This document shows, piece by piece, positions 51,455-61,788 of a DNA stretch of 64,000 bases; position 1 is the first letter of the stretch, and each line of letters begins with the position of its first letter. The stretch is taken from contig OY365806.1 in NCBI GenBank assembly GCA_959347315.1, forward strand, positions 50,204,842 to 50,268,841, in the 5' to 3' direction. The notes beneath the pieces were generated by a model that was not told the DNA's origin, did no database searches, and saw only the letters and a program-made list of their open reading frames with translations. The stretch is from Bimastos eiseni (Eukaryota > Annelida > Clitellata > Crassiclitellata > Lumbricidae). The translations under genes and the position numbers were made by a program.

Positions 51455-51640
51455 GGTCCAGAATTGGAAATGATCAATTCTTGAAGAGGTGAGACTTTAG
51501 TTTTGAGTAGAAAGCCAGAGGGGTGGAGGATAGAAGAGCCTCAGGCAAACGATGGAGGGTGATTGGCAGTGATGGTGGAAGAACCGAAAGGTGCGGAATT
51601 TAGGAAGAAGCTTGTGGTGCAGTGTTAGATATGGCTTTAT
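51455..51640 (-). pseudogene. LINE ORF2 C-terminal remnant, antisense
   Basis: On the minus strand, FRTF followed across frames by EALLSSTPLAFYSKLKSHLFKN-like text, corresponding to the SL..FKSKLKTHLF end of CR1/L2-type LINEs. Frames must be switched to read it, and no RT core is nearby. Confidence 0.5.
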
Positions 51641-51937
51641 AGAAGAACTTGAGATAAGAAGTGGATGAGTGATTCCTTGTCTTTGTGAGAATCAGACTTA
51701 TCAGTGCTGTATTGCTATTCTCTCAACTGGATCACTGGATGCAATGGTTTCGTCGAAGGACATAAGCACTGACTTCATTCATGGATGATTGTCCAGCATT
51801 TCTAATTCACATGACCTATCTATCATTCAGGTTCTTAAATTGACGATTCTCGTTCTACATAGTCGATAAATCATCGAATAAGTTATCACTGTAAGAAACC
51901 GAATTGGATGTTACAGCTTTGTCAGTGGCATCACTTT
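51641..51937. other. No gene seen
   Basis: Unremarkable sequence up to the 14-bp array. Confidence 0.4.
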
Positions 51938-52597
51938 CATTGTGTACGTTCTCTCATGCACGTTCTCTTATGCACATTCTCCCATGCACATTCTTTCATG
52001 CACATTCTCCCATGCACGTTCTCTTATGCACATTCTCCCATGCACGTTCTTTCATGCACGTTCTCTCATGCATGTTCTCATGCGTGTTCTCACATGCGCA
52101 TTCTCTCATACGCGTTCTCTCATGCACATTCTCTCATGCACGTTCTCTTATGCACATTCTCCCATGCACGTTCTTTCATGCACATGCTCTCATGCATGTT
52201 CACTCATGCGCATTCTCACATGCGCATTCTCTCATGCACGTTCTCCCATGCGCGTTCGCTCATGCACATTCTCCCATGCACGTTCTCTTATGCACATTCT
52301 CCCATGCACGTTCTTTCATGCACATTCTCCCATGCACGTTCTTTCATGCACATTCTCCCACGCACGTTCTCTTATGCACATTCTCCCATGCACGTTCTTT
52401 CATGCACATTCTCCCATACACATTCTCTTATGCACATTCTCCCATGCACGTTCTCTTATGCACATTCTCTCATGCGCATTCTCTCATACGCGTTCTCTTA
52501 TGCACGTTCTCCCATGCGCGTTCTTTCATGCACGTTCTCTCATGCACGTTCACTCATGCGCGTTCTCACATGCGCGTTCTTTCATGCGCGCTCTCGA
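51938..52597 (+). repeat. 14-bp minisatellite
   Basis: About 47 units of atgcacrttctcyy. Because 14 is not divisible by three, the reading rotates through all frames and every plus frame stays open, giving three overlapping frames of about 240-260 codons (HARSLMHILPCTF type). Mutual openness of all three is explained by the repeat alone. Variation is mostly A/G at one site and TC/CC at the end of the unit. Confidence 0.95.
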
Positions 52598-53325
52598 TTG
52601 CTTTCTGCAGAAGCATGGAGAGTGTGACAACATTCCATTCACAGGTTTTCAGTCCAATTGAACTTGAACTTTGGATGAGAAACTGATGCTATAAGGAATT
52701 AACTCTCATCAAAAAGGCGTCCATTTCAATCGTTTATAGATTCCCGTCAACAGTCGACCATGGAAATGTTTCATTAGTGTAAGTGGCACTGCACTTAACT
52801 TAATTTTGAGCTTCTTCTGTGGTCTGGGCAGCACAACCCACTCTCCTTGACTCATTGTCACCTTGGGGGACATTTAATGCCAGCAACTGGTCCCATAAGT
52901 GCAACGGCCTTTGTTGTCCTCCTAGGTTGTCATTAAACTCTGGATGCACCTCAGCCTCAAACTCTACCACTCCTGGTACTCTGGTAGTGCCAGTCCCACG
53001 GCTAGTTAAGGAAAGGGAACCCCACTCGACCATTTATTGTTAGAGCATGCTGGTTCTTAAGGGATTTTATGGACAACGACCACACCAATCCTCTTCTGAA
53101 ATGGAAGAGGGTTGTTAATTATACTAAGTCATTCTTTTAGGTGTTAGTTGTACTATGTACGAGTTAACCAGATTCAACCAGGATAATTATCACGTATTGT
53201 GAATGTAAATAGTATTGAAATAGAACTCACTAGGTTATGTTTTAGATTTGCATGAATTGAATTATATTAGATTTTATTGGATGGGTCTTTTCGGTCTTAC
53301 ATGTAAGTTTAGATTTTAGAAGATA
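52598..53325. other. Unassigned DNA
   Basis: At 52800-53040 a 74-77 codon frame is open on both strands. The text gtagtgccagtcccacggct recalls sequence at about 32875, agtgccagtcccaagcctgg. No domain recognised. Confidence 0.4.
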
Positions 53326-54521
53326 CAAGGTGGTTCAATAAAAAAAACCCACCAGAAGAATACAATTTCTCAACACCGATAGAGATATCTTTACCAAACT
53401 TTTCAAAATTTAGAGAGGAAAGATTTGCGAACAATTCCTGAAAATTTCATTGAAAACTTTTCATTTCCTCAGATATTACAGCTGTCTAAATTTAATATTC
53501 TGTATTTTCACAATAACGCAGAAAAAATGAACAGGCACTTGTATTTTTCAATTTAAAATAGTGCTGCCTTTACTTGCAAATATCTGTTCAGCAGTATATC
53601 TCAAAGCCGTGTAAGTAGGCGCCTCTTCCTGCTTGAAAATGAAAAAAAGCTTTTACCTAAACCTGCCCGTTGACCATCAGAGCAACCGTGTTTGGTCTGC
53701 CTGCAAAAAACGCGATGTTCACGAAAGTCGCCCGGTGGTTGAGAGAGTCAAGTTTGCAAAGCACGTCATGGTTTCTGCTGGCGTGTTACGGCGATAAGGG
53801 AAGACTGCATTTAATCCCAAATAAGGCCTAAGTAAACCGAAAACTTTACGTTGACACACTACTACCCTCACTCTTTGAAAGTTGTAAGACTGTAAGTCTG
53901 TTCTACCATATGATTTTATTTCCCGGCAGAACGGGCCTCTGCTCACACGGCAAAGTTGCCTCAAGACTTTATTGCCACCAACTGCAGTGACTTCATTGAC
54001 AAAGATGAATGGCCATCAAACTCATCAGACCTTAACCCTCTCGATTATCACGTCTGGGGGTTATGCTTAAGCACTACCAGTCATTTCATCCCAAGCCAAC
54101 GAACATCGAAGAGCTGAAGAAAGTCTTGCAGTTAGAATGGGGCAAGCTGCCACAGGACTCAATCAACAAGACCACATTGAGCTTCTCAAAAAGACTTCAA
54201 GCGTGTGTGAAAGTGGGGGCGGACACTTCAAACATGCTTTGAGATATACCACTTAAAAAATGTGAATTTGCAATTAGAAGTGGTGTTACCTGACATTGAA
54301 AATTACAGGTGCCTGTGCATTTTTTCAGGGTAGTTGGGAAAATACGAAATATTAAATTTAGACAGCTGTAATATTTAAAGCCATGAAAAGTTTTCAATGA
54401 AATTTTCAGGGATTGCTCGAAAATCTTTCCTCTGTATATCGTAAAAAATTTGGTAAAGATATTTCTATCGGTTGTTGAGAAATTGCTTTTCTTCTGGTGG
54501 TTTTTTTATTGAGCCACCCAG
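53326..54521 (+). mobile_element. Tc1/mariner-family transposon, family B, copy 2
   Basis: A 1196-bp element between TA dinucleotides (53324-53325 and 54522-54523). The inverted repeats are very long, roughly 260 bases each side: caaggtggttcaataaaa against ctgggtggctcaataaaa, then matching tracts through ctttaccaaa, cctgaaaatttcattg and cagctgtctaaatttaatat to the AGGCAC..GTA region. The centre holds a transposase remnant. Same family as 27184-28639. Confidence 0.92.
53640..54243 (+). pseudogene. Tc1/mariner transposase, C-terminal remnant
   Basis: The plus strand reads FIATNCSDFIDKDEW, then WPSNSSDLNPLDYHVWG, and after a frame change NIEELKKVLQLEWGKLPQDS and LSFSKRLQACVKVG. This is the catalytic C-terminal half of an IS630-Tc1-mariner transposase (SSDLNPLDYHVWG holds the last acidic site). 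The N-terminal DNA-binding region and the first aspartate are missing, and a stop follows WG. Inactive. Confidence 0.85.
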
Positions 54522-55397
54522 TACAATGCAAGTAGCGTGATGATAGCTATGAGCAAAAGTATCCGGACTATGTTTAGTGAAGAGACTGTCCTTTTGGTAA
54601 GATTATGCTCACGCCGAGCTATCCAACCCGACGTAATCACCGCCCAACTCAGAAAACTGCTTATTAGCCAGAGCATGAGAACAAGCATTCGTGGATTTAA
54701 TCTGCATATTGGGTGGAGCTGTTGGAAGATGCACTGAGACATCTGGGTCGCTGAGAAGCTACAAATTCAATATAATCAGCTGGCTACGTATTCCGGTCAT
54801 GCAATACGGGTCGGTCGTATTCGCTGCTTCTCACGTTGGGCCTTTGACTGCAAAGATGCCTCAACAGTGAGTATTAATGCGCCGGCTTCCTGTTCTTGGT
54901 CGGTCGTTTGGTCTTGATTAAGCTGGAACAATTCGCTCACCTCTGTCCTTCAGTGAGAGCTGCGATTCCTTGCATGTTCGTCTGATTTAATTCGAACCAA
55001 TCAGGAATTTCGTTTTTCAATGCAGAGCACGCTTGCAGGGTCCTACTTTCAGTCCTGCTCAGCTAAGCATCGCCCCACCTATGCGGCGACTTCATAATGG
55101 CCGAGTGTAATCTTTTGTAATGTAGCTGTAGCACCCTCTATAGGTATATCTTGAGAGCAGCCTGACCGATGTAACCTATCACTGAGAACAACAAATTCGT
55201 CTGTCAGGCAGACAATGTTATCTTACAGAAACGTTTGCTACTAAATGCAATAGGTCACTGAAACTATAGAAGTCAGTCTACGTTGAGCAAAGCAAATTGA
55301 CACAAAAGTCTTAACTTGAGTGTCGACCTCAATGACATTAGAGAATAATTCACAGAGCTCGTAGAACTGGTCGTTGAATTCCAAAGTATTGTATCAG
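54522..55397. other. Unassigned DNA, possible retroelement relic
   Basis: At about 54760-54900 the plus strand reads LRIPVMQYGSVVFAASH, faintly like the MLEYGSPVW region of LINE proteins. No second motif supports it. The rest shows no feature. Confidence 0.35.
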
Positions 55398-56488
55398 CCA
55401 CAGAGACAACTGGAGAGACCATAGAGACAACTGGAGAGAGAGAGAGCACAAAGACAACTGGAGAGACCACAGATGCAACTTGAGAGAGAGCACGAGACAA
55501 TTGGAGAGACCACAGAGACAGCTGGTGAGACCACAGATACAACTGGTGAGACCACAGAGACAACTGGTGAGACCACGGAAACAACTGGATATACCATAGA
55601 GACAACTGGAGATACCATAGAGACAACTGGAGAGACCATAGAGACAACTGGAGAGACAACTGGAGACAACTGGAGTGACCATAGAGACAACTGGAGAGAC
55701 CACAGAAACAACTGAATATACCATAGAGACAACTGGAGATACCATAGAGACAACTGGAGAGACCATAGAGACAACTGGAGATACCATAGAGACAACTGGA
55801 GAGACCATAGAGACAACTGGAGAGACCATAGAGACAACTGGAGAGACCACAGAAACAACTGGAGAGACCATAGAGACAACTGGAGAGACCATAGAGACAA
55901 CTGGAGAGACCACAGAAACAACTGGAGAGACAACTGGAGATACCATAGAGACAACTGGAGACACTATAGAGACAACTGGAGATACCATAGAGACAATTGG
56001 AGAGAGCACAGAGACAATTGGAGAGACCCTAGAGACAACTGGAGAGACCACAGAAACAACTGAATATACCATAGAGACAACTGGATATACCATAGAGACA
56101 ACTGGAGAGACCACAGAAACAACTGGATATACCATAGAGACAACTGGAGATACCATAGAGACAACTGGAGAGACCACAGAGACAACTGGAGATACCATAG
56201 AGACAACTGGAGAGACAACTGGATAGACCATAGAGACAACTGGAGAAACCATAGAGACAACTGGAGAAACCATAGAGACAACTGGATATACCATAGAGAC
56301 AACTGGAGAGACCATAGAGACAACTGGAGAGACCATAGAGACAACTGGAGAAACCATAGAGACAACTGGAGATACCATAGAGACAACTGGAGACACTATA
56401 GAGACAACTGGAGGTACCATAGAGACAATTGAAGAGAGCACAGAGACAACTGGAGAGACCACAGAGACAACTGGAGAGAGCACAGCAT
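55398..56488. repeat. 21-bp minisatellite
   Basis: About 50 units of agagacaactggagagacca plus t. Variants (gatacc, gagagcac, gaaacc, tatacc) are interspersed. The 21-bp length keeps frames open on both strands. Plus reads Thr/Glu-rich TIETTGE repeats (183 codons from 55675). Minus reads MVSPVVS repeats in a 422-codon frame from 56618 that includes about 45 non-repeat residues at its start. Thr-rich repeats can be mucin-like, but with both strands open and no signal peptide or splice evidence I treat it as non-coding. Confidence 0.92.
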
Positions 56489-56904
56489 TGTTGCTTTGGT
56501 AAGAGGCAGAACATTGATGGAGCGCATGGAGTAAAAATAGGTCATTGCGAATGAACTCTGATAAGGCAGAGTAACGTAGACTGGACTCGATGACCAGCTC
56601 CTCGTCTACTGAATGCAAATATGAAGAGGAATGCTGCAGTATGGTTGTTGTATTGTGTCTGCCTTCAGTTTGTATTAGCCTGTGGGAATTGACAGGTCAA
56701 AGTTAATGTGCATTCTATATTAGGACATATATGCCCTCAGAATTGACATTTTACTGTCTCCGTATGCAGTTTGCAAAGCCATCATATGTATGTTTATCGT
56801 TGTATGTGTGCTCGCATGTATGCATGTCTTTCAAGTATGTCTGCATTCTTGTCTGTATGCTAGCACAATGTAGGCTTGTATAGGCATACATACATGTATG
56901 TATG

Positions 56905-56952
<48 letters not shown>

Positions 56953-57537
56953 CATGTAGCAATCTATCCATCTATATGTCTGTCAATCTGTCCTGTCTAC
57001 CTATCTATCAATGTGTTTGTATGCCTGTGTTGACTCATGATCTAGCGCCTTTCAGAACTTCCCAAAGGTTCTGTTTACTCCATGCATTTACTTTCATACA
57101 TACATCAAAAGCACGATCAGTAGCAGAATGCAACCCATTGAATTCCTGTTGCCCTCTGCATCAGATAATAATTATTAAACAAAGGACAGAATGATTTTCT
57201 TGGATGGTTAGTTACTTGAAGTTTTGTTTACTTCAACTGTTCTATTCTTATGAGTTGATTGTTCCATATCTAATCCTGCTCTCCAATTTTTTAGTACTTA
57301 ACTTCTATTTTTTTCTTGGCTCATTAGTAACAATGCTGAATCCATTGCAAATTGACTCAGGTCCCTTATCTTCAATGGCTTGTTATTACTCTTACTGGAC
57401 ATGGTTGTGTTTGATGCCACCATTTATTGCCATGTTAAGACATATATGCAGATCAGCTGGTCAACTGGACATGTAGGAATAAGTTTCTTTTTTCGCCTAC
57501 TATCTTAAGCCTGTTAAGTAATATATTCTTTTTCAGC
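56489..57537. other. Unassigned DNA with (TATC)n
   Basis: A (TATC)n microsatellite at 56901-56952 flanked by TGTATG-rich sequence. No gene recognised. Confidence 0.5.
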
Positions 57538-57780
57538 AGGCTTGATTACTATAATTCGCTTGTCATAGATTGTACCAAACTCTCTGCCAAAGCCATAACA
57601 TAGAACCCTAAATATCAGCATAATTATAATGCGCTTATTTACTTCATTGCAATACACTGATTGTCCATTGAGCAAAGAGTTCATTTTGAATTATTATGCC
57701 TTGTAGTTTACAAAGTATGGCATTTGAACTTGCTGACCTCTCTATGTTCCATCCTCAATAGATACAAATAAGTGCTGCAC
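57538..57780 (+). pseudogene. LINE reverse transcriptase C-terminal domain remnant
   Basis: The plus strand reads SRLDYYNSLVIDC and, after stops, LSIEQRVHFELLCLVVYKVWH followed by LLTSLC. This parallels the conserved SRLDYCNSLLYG ... HWLPIEQRI.FKILLLVYKALHG ... YL.DLL block downstream of the RT in CR1/L2-type LINEs. Several stops; not functional. The segment upstream (57204-57480) and the frames at 57788-58486 may belong to the same old insertion but are not recognisable. Confidence 0.75.
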
Positions 57781-59787
57781 TGGATCAATGGATGTTCTGA
57801 CTCCTGCTGCTGTGCCTTGCATCAAACGGTGTTGGGCTGAGTGGCCTCCTCCTGGGCTTTCTTCGTTGTCAAAAGCTTTTGAATCTGCAGATCAGTTCGA
57901 TTCATTCTCTGCCAATTCTGTGATGTTATTCATTTCTAAACTTAAGTTTCTTTCCTCTTACGTACACATCATAGCCTGGCTTATTATGGTTTCTCTAAGC
58001 ATTCCGATTTCAACCTGGCTTCTCTGGTGGATTATGATCTTTGAAACCCTCTCACCTACCACTGCTACCACTGAGTAATTTATGTCTAGATATTGTGCTA
58101 ACAGTATTCTATGGCTTTATTACAATGGCGCCATAGCAGTCTCTAGGTTACATTGGATGTTCTGTGTCAAAGCACAGACTTTGTCAACTATTAAAAGAAA
58201 ATCGTTTTTATCAGGTTGTTTCTGCAGAACAATTGACAAGCCTTGTGGTAACAATAGTATTTGCTCTTTCCCACAATTTTGTCAAATTTATCAAAGGAAC
58301 AGCAATAATGTCTGGCTGTGGACTTTGAGCTTGTTACTAGTTTCTTTCTGTTGTTTTCTTTGTACTGTAATCATTTATTCCCAATTTATGGTCACAGTAA
58401 AACGCTTGTTATGTTATGCTATGACATTTAATGTTAACTACAGTAAGTTGTCATGGCCTCATTGGTGTCTGCTGTTCCAGAATTAAGAGGGACACTAATT
58501 GTCCCGATTCCCTTCTACAGGTTTGAAAGACCTGTATTTACAGGCTGCAGTGACTATAGACTTAGTTGTCAGACAAATAATGTCTGACAGCTTTTGTAGG
58601 CCATCTGATATTTGCAGACATTGTTGTGAACCGAGCGTCGTTTTTGCTCGCAGCCTGTGAGCCATGGATGGGAACGGTGGTTCTTTCTGCGATTCTTCAA
58701 AGGATCAACGCTGAATATAAGGCACAACGCAAAATGGATTAGGTAAACACATTAACTGTCCATATCCGCAGGAATTCAGCATTTGTACGAATGGACGGGT
58801 GCACTCTTGGAGAGTCGACAGGAAGGGAAAGTGACAGTGTTATTCTTGTAACAAAAAGGAAAATAATAAGCTATTCATTTGCAAGGACTAAGAGGAAAAA
58901 GAGAATTTTAAATTAAAACGAGGTAAAAATTAAAATGAGATGGTGTTGAACAAAATAGAAACTAGAACAATAAATGATTTTTGGATCTTGACAAATATTT
59001 ATGTCTAGGCGTCATGCTAACAGTATTCGGCGGCTTTATGACAATGGCGCAATTGCTGTCCAATAACTGACAATTTTTTTAAATGTCTTTTATTCAGATT
59101 TTAGTGACAACACTGTTTGCTTTAAGATATGGCAGATTTCAAAATGCAGTCGCAAAAACTAGAACAAGAGCATTTTAAAAATCAGCTAAATAATAACAAT
59201 GAATTTCTTGAGATGTTAGATATAAGAAATGCAAAATAACATATTTTGCACCCATTCCATTCAAATTGGAAAATGAGCTAAAACATTACTTTTGATTATA
59301 ATGTAACTACCGCTAATTTCCTAGCAATGTAATGGGCCGATGTGTAACTCGTTTTGATTCCTCGGGTCACATATGTCTGTTAGCTCAAGAATGTGATCCT
59401 TCACATACTTTCACTCTTATCAACAGGCATTTTTAAAGATTTCCAATGGCAATATTCTGAACAGCAGTGATGTAGAACTGTTGTGACATTGACGTAAAAG
59501 TTGAAAAATCCACAATTGAGGCATTTGCACGCAGTGCGTTTAATTGATATTTCAGCTACGTTAAAATCTGTAAAACTTGTGTGTCATCAACTGGTTCGTG
59601 ATGACTAGAAAGACCTGATCTAAGAAGACTTGGTGTGTTTTGATAGACACTGCATCGTAGTTGTTGGTCTGCTTATAGGTATTGTCAGTGACGATATCTT
59701 TGCATTACATTATCAATTTGGTCCACACTTGAAGAACATTACGCTTCGGCTAGGCCTATAATAGACGAGAATCTGTTGGTTGGGCTC
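57781..59787. other. Unassigned DNA with a 900-bp-spaced direct repeat
   Basis: A block of about 65 bases (tatgtctagatattgtgcta to caatggcgc) at 58081-58145 recurs at 59001-59070. Frames at 57788-58078 (96 codons) and 58082-58486 (134 codons) show no domain I know. Confidence 0.4.
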
Positions 59788-60254
59788 CAGTGGCGTTGGG
59801 ATCAACCCGAATCATCGAAACCCGAAAACGCGGAAAAAGCCAAAAAGCCCGATTCCCCGAAAAGAGCAATGTACTATTGAAAAACGCTTAACTGTCTCAA
59901 AACAGCGCAATTCATTCATCAATCCAGTTTCTGCATGAATTCTTTTCATCTATCCAGCTTCCATTTAACAGCTTCGTTTTCGGGGATACGGCGGAAATCA
60001 GTTTCAGCGATTCGCTACGCACCCGTGGCGTTTACACCTTAAGTCGTCAGTGCTGATAACTCTTTCGGTTAAATATGCATTGTTTGACGTTCTAATGTAG
60101 TAATGTACTTAATTAAATGTAACGTCATTTAGGCTTTTTTATAGCCTAACTATAGATAGTAATTTTCCTTGAGTTTCAAATTGACAAAGTACAGTATTAT
60201 TATAAGTATAGTATGATAGTATGACTGAATGATAGGAGTTGAATTTAACTGTCA
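59788..60254. other. No gene seen
   Basis: Starts with CAGTGGCGTTGG and an A/C-rich stretch, cgaaacccgaaaacgcgg. No coding or RNA signal. Confidence 0.35.
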
Positions 60255-60360
60255 GCGGCTAGGCAAAGTGCTCATTATATTACACATCTGATTTAACAGC
60301 GCCACTGCTAAGTAAATGAAGGACTGGTCAACCTTACGGGGATATGGAAGCAAACTCGCT
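60255..60360 (+). repeat. Dispersed repeat block shared with 21055-21165
   Basis: The two blocks align over about 110 bases, best at aaggactggtcaaccttacg then gatatggaagcaaactcg here against aaggactgatcaaccatacg and gatatgggaagcaaactcgg. At 21 kb the block is inside a hAT-like element. Confidence 0.65.
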
Positions 60361-60420
60361 TCCTCATCCATTGCTCTATGGCTCCCTTCGGGCAGCACTG
60401 TTGTTAGGATACTTTAGGGC

Positions 60421-60941
60421 TCGTCCACAAAAGACATCTGCGATTAGGGGGGTCATGAACTGTGTGGACGTCTGCATGTTACCATGCGAAATTATTGCCA
60501 AAATAATTTGGCTTTTTAGTACAGTACCTGATAATGATGTGTTATAACTTTAAGATTTTAAATGAGCACAATGACAATAGTTTTATTTTAAATGTAAATT
60601 ACTTTAATACGAGTATCTGTTCTGACAACCGGCATTGGATGCTTTAAAAAAGCATTTGTTTAATCCATTATTAAAGTTTTTTACATAGTTTTTATTCAGT
60701 CTCATTCTTTGTCAACAAAATATCTATTAAAAAGCAATGCGGTAAAATAATAACAATGTATATCACAGTAGACCTATAGATGTTTAGTGAATTATCAGCA
60801 GTTGCAATGGTGGCTGATACATGCTTGATGCGGACGTCCCAAAGCGGGATGGGTGGTCACTGGTCAGTGGCAATGCGAGAAATTGCGGACAAGGGACAGG
60901 CGAGGTTAAAAGTAGGCTTTTTGGTGGACGTCCTTTATGGG
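60421..60941. mobile_element. Possible MITE with GTCCAYAAAGGACGTC-like inverted arms
   Basis: The left arm, cgtccacaaaagacatctgc, matches the reverse complement of the right arm, cccataaaggacgtccacc, in part. The interior is AT-rich and non-coding. Boundaries and target duplication were not resolved. Confidence 0.3.
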
Positions 60942-61146
60942 TGTGATATTAAATATCTAAATAATTAACTAGCTCTACACATAACTATATAAGGAACTGG
61001 TGTTGTCCCAGTCAAAATAAGGATTGCAAACAAAAGTAATGCTGTGCCTTTTGATAATAATGGTGTTTTAAGATCTCTCTCCTTAAGGCCTGAATTAACC
61101 CCCCCCCCTCCATAGGAAGGGTCAGCCACACACGAATTCTTCTCTA

Positions 61147-61511
61147 CTTGATTCTCTCACCATTGTCTTCTTTCTTCAATTTTAGATATTTAAAGACGTG
61201 TTGTATCATATCTCCCCATCATTTTTTCTTTTGTCCCATACTGCGTCATCCGATTATATCTGCTCTCTTAATTCTTTTAATGCAGATTTCATCCTCTCTT
61301 CTCATCACGTGACCGTACCATCTCATTCTGACCTCTCGTACTTTTTACATAATACAAGCCACTCCCAGGGTCTTTTTCTGATGACTTGGCTCCTTTTCTT
61401 ATCCATTAGCAAGACTCCTAGTATCCACCTCAGCATTCTCATTTCCGTTCTCTCCAATGACCCTTCCTCTCTCCTCCTCCACAGTGTCCTGACCTCTGCT
61501 CCATGCATCAT
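61147..61511 (-). pseudogene. RTE-like LINE polyprotein C-terminal remnant, antisense
   Basis: The minus strand reads GAEVRTLWRRREEGSLERTEMRMLRWILGVLLMD, then in another frame VRMRWYGHVMRREDE and, after a stop, RSMGQKKK...MIQHVFKYLKL. The order matches the W....E..RL...EMRMLRWI.G ... RW.GHV.RR ... RGRPKKRW block at the C-terminus of RTE-type LINEs. One clean 62-codon frame is followed by frameshifts and stops. This is a different clade from the CR1/L2-like ends elsewhere in the window. Confidence 0.82.
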
Positions 61512-61788
61512 CGGTGCTAAATGGTGCTGAAACTAAACTTAGCAATTATGCAACAATGTTCATTGTTCCATAGTTATGAAACTTCTTTAAGAAATTAATG
61601 TATAAATGGTTAATTGAATTTATTCCTAAGGAAAACACATCAATTTGGTTTCTGTAAACATCATTGCACGTCTATGGCTTTACTTGAACTGCAAGTGCAA
61701 GTTAAAGAAACTCAGTCCATAAATGAAACGGTTTTGTCCTTGGTATTGCTTTTGAAATGTCCAAGGCTGTTGATATACTGCAAACTAT
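61512..61788. other. Insertion-site flank, no gene
   Basis: The plus strand at about 61640-61790 reads KTHQFGFCKHHCTSMALLELQ, reminiscent of RT block QFGFRKNHST(S/T)..AL, so the hAT-like copy 2 appears to have landed inside a decayed LINE. Confidence 0.5.
61615..61788 (+). pseudogene. LINE reverse transcriptase N-terminal block remnant
   Basis: The frame reads FLRKTHQFGFCKHHCTSMALLELQVQV and continues toward LLKCPRLLIYCKL; in the neighbouring frame, the text near 61755 reads MSKAVDIL. The conserved RT pattern is QFGFR..HST..AL..L ... DFSKAFDTV. Finding both pieces in order about 110 bases apart supports an RT fragment. It ends where the hAT-like element starts at 61789. Confidence 0.7.

Noticed and set aside
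53719..53964. 81-codon minus-strand gene
   Set aside because: Antisense shadow of the mariner transposase remnant.
59788..60307. hAT element with CAGTGGCG ends
   Set aside because: The ends look right (cagtggcg... and ...cgccactg), but flanking octamers ttgggctc and ctaagtaa do not match, and homology with 21055-21165 runs across the supposed right end.
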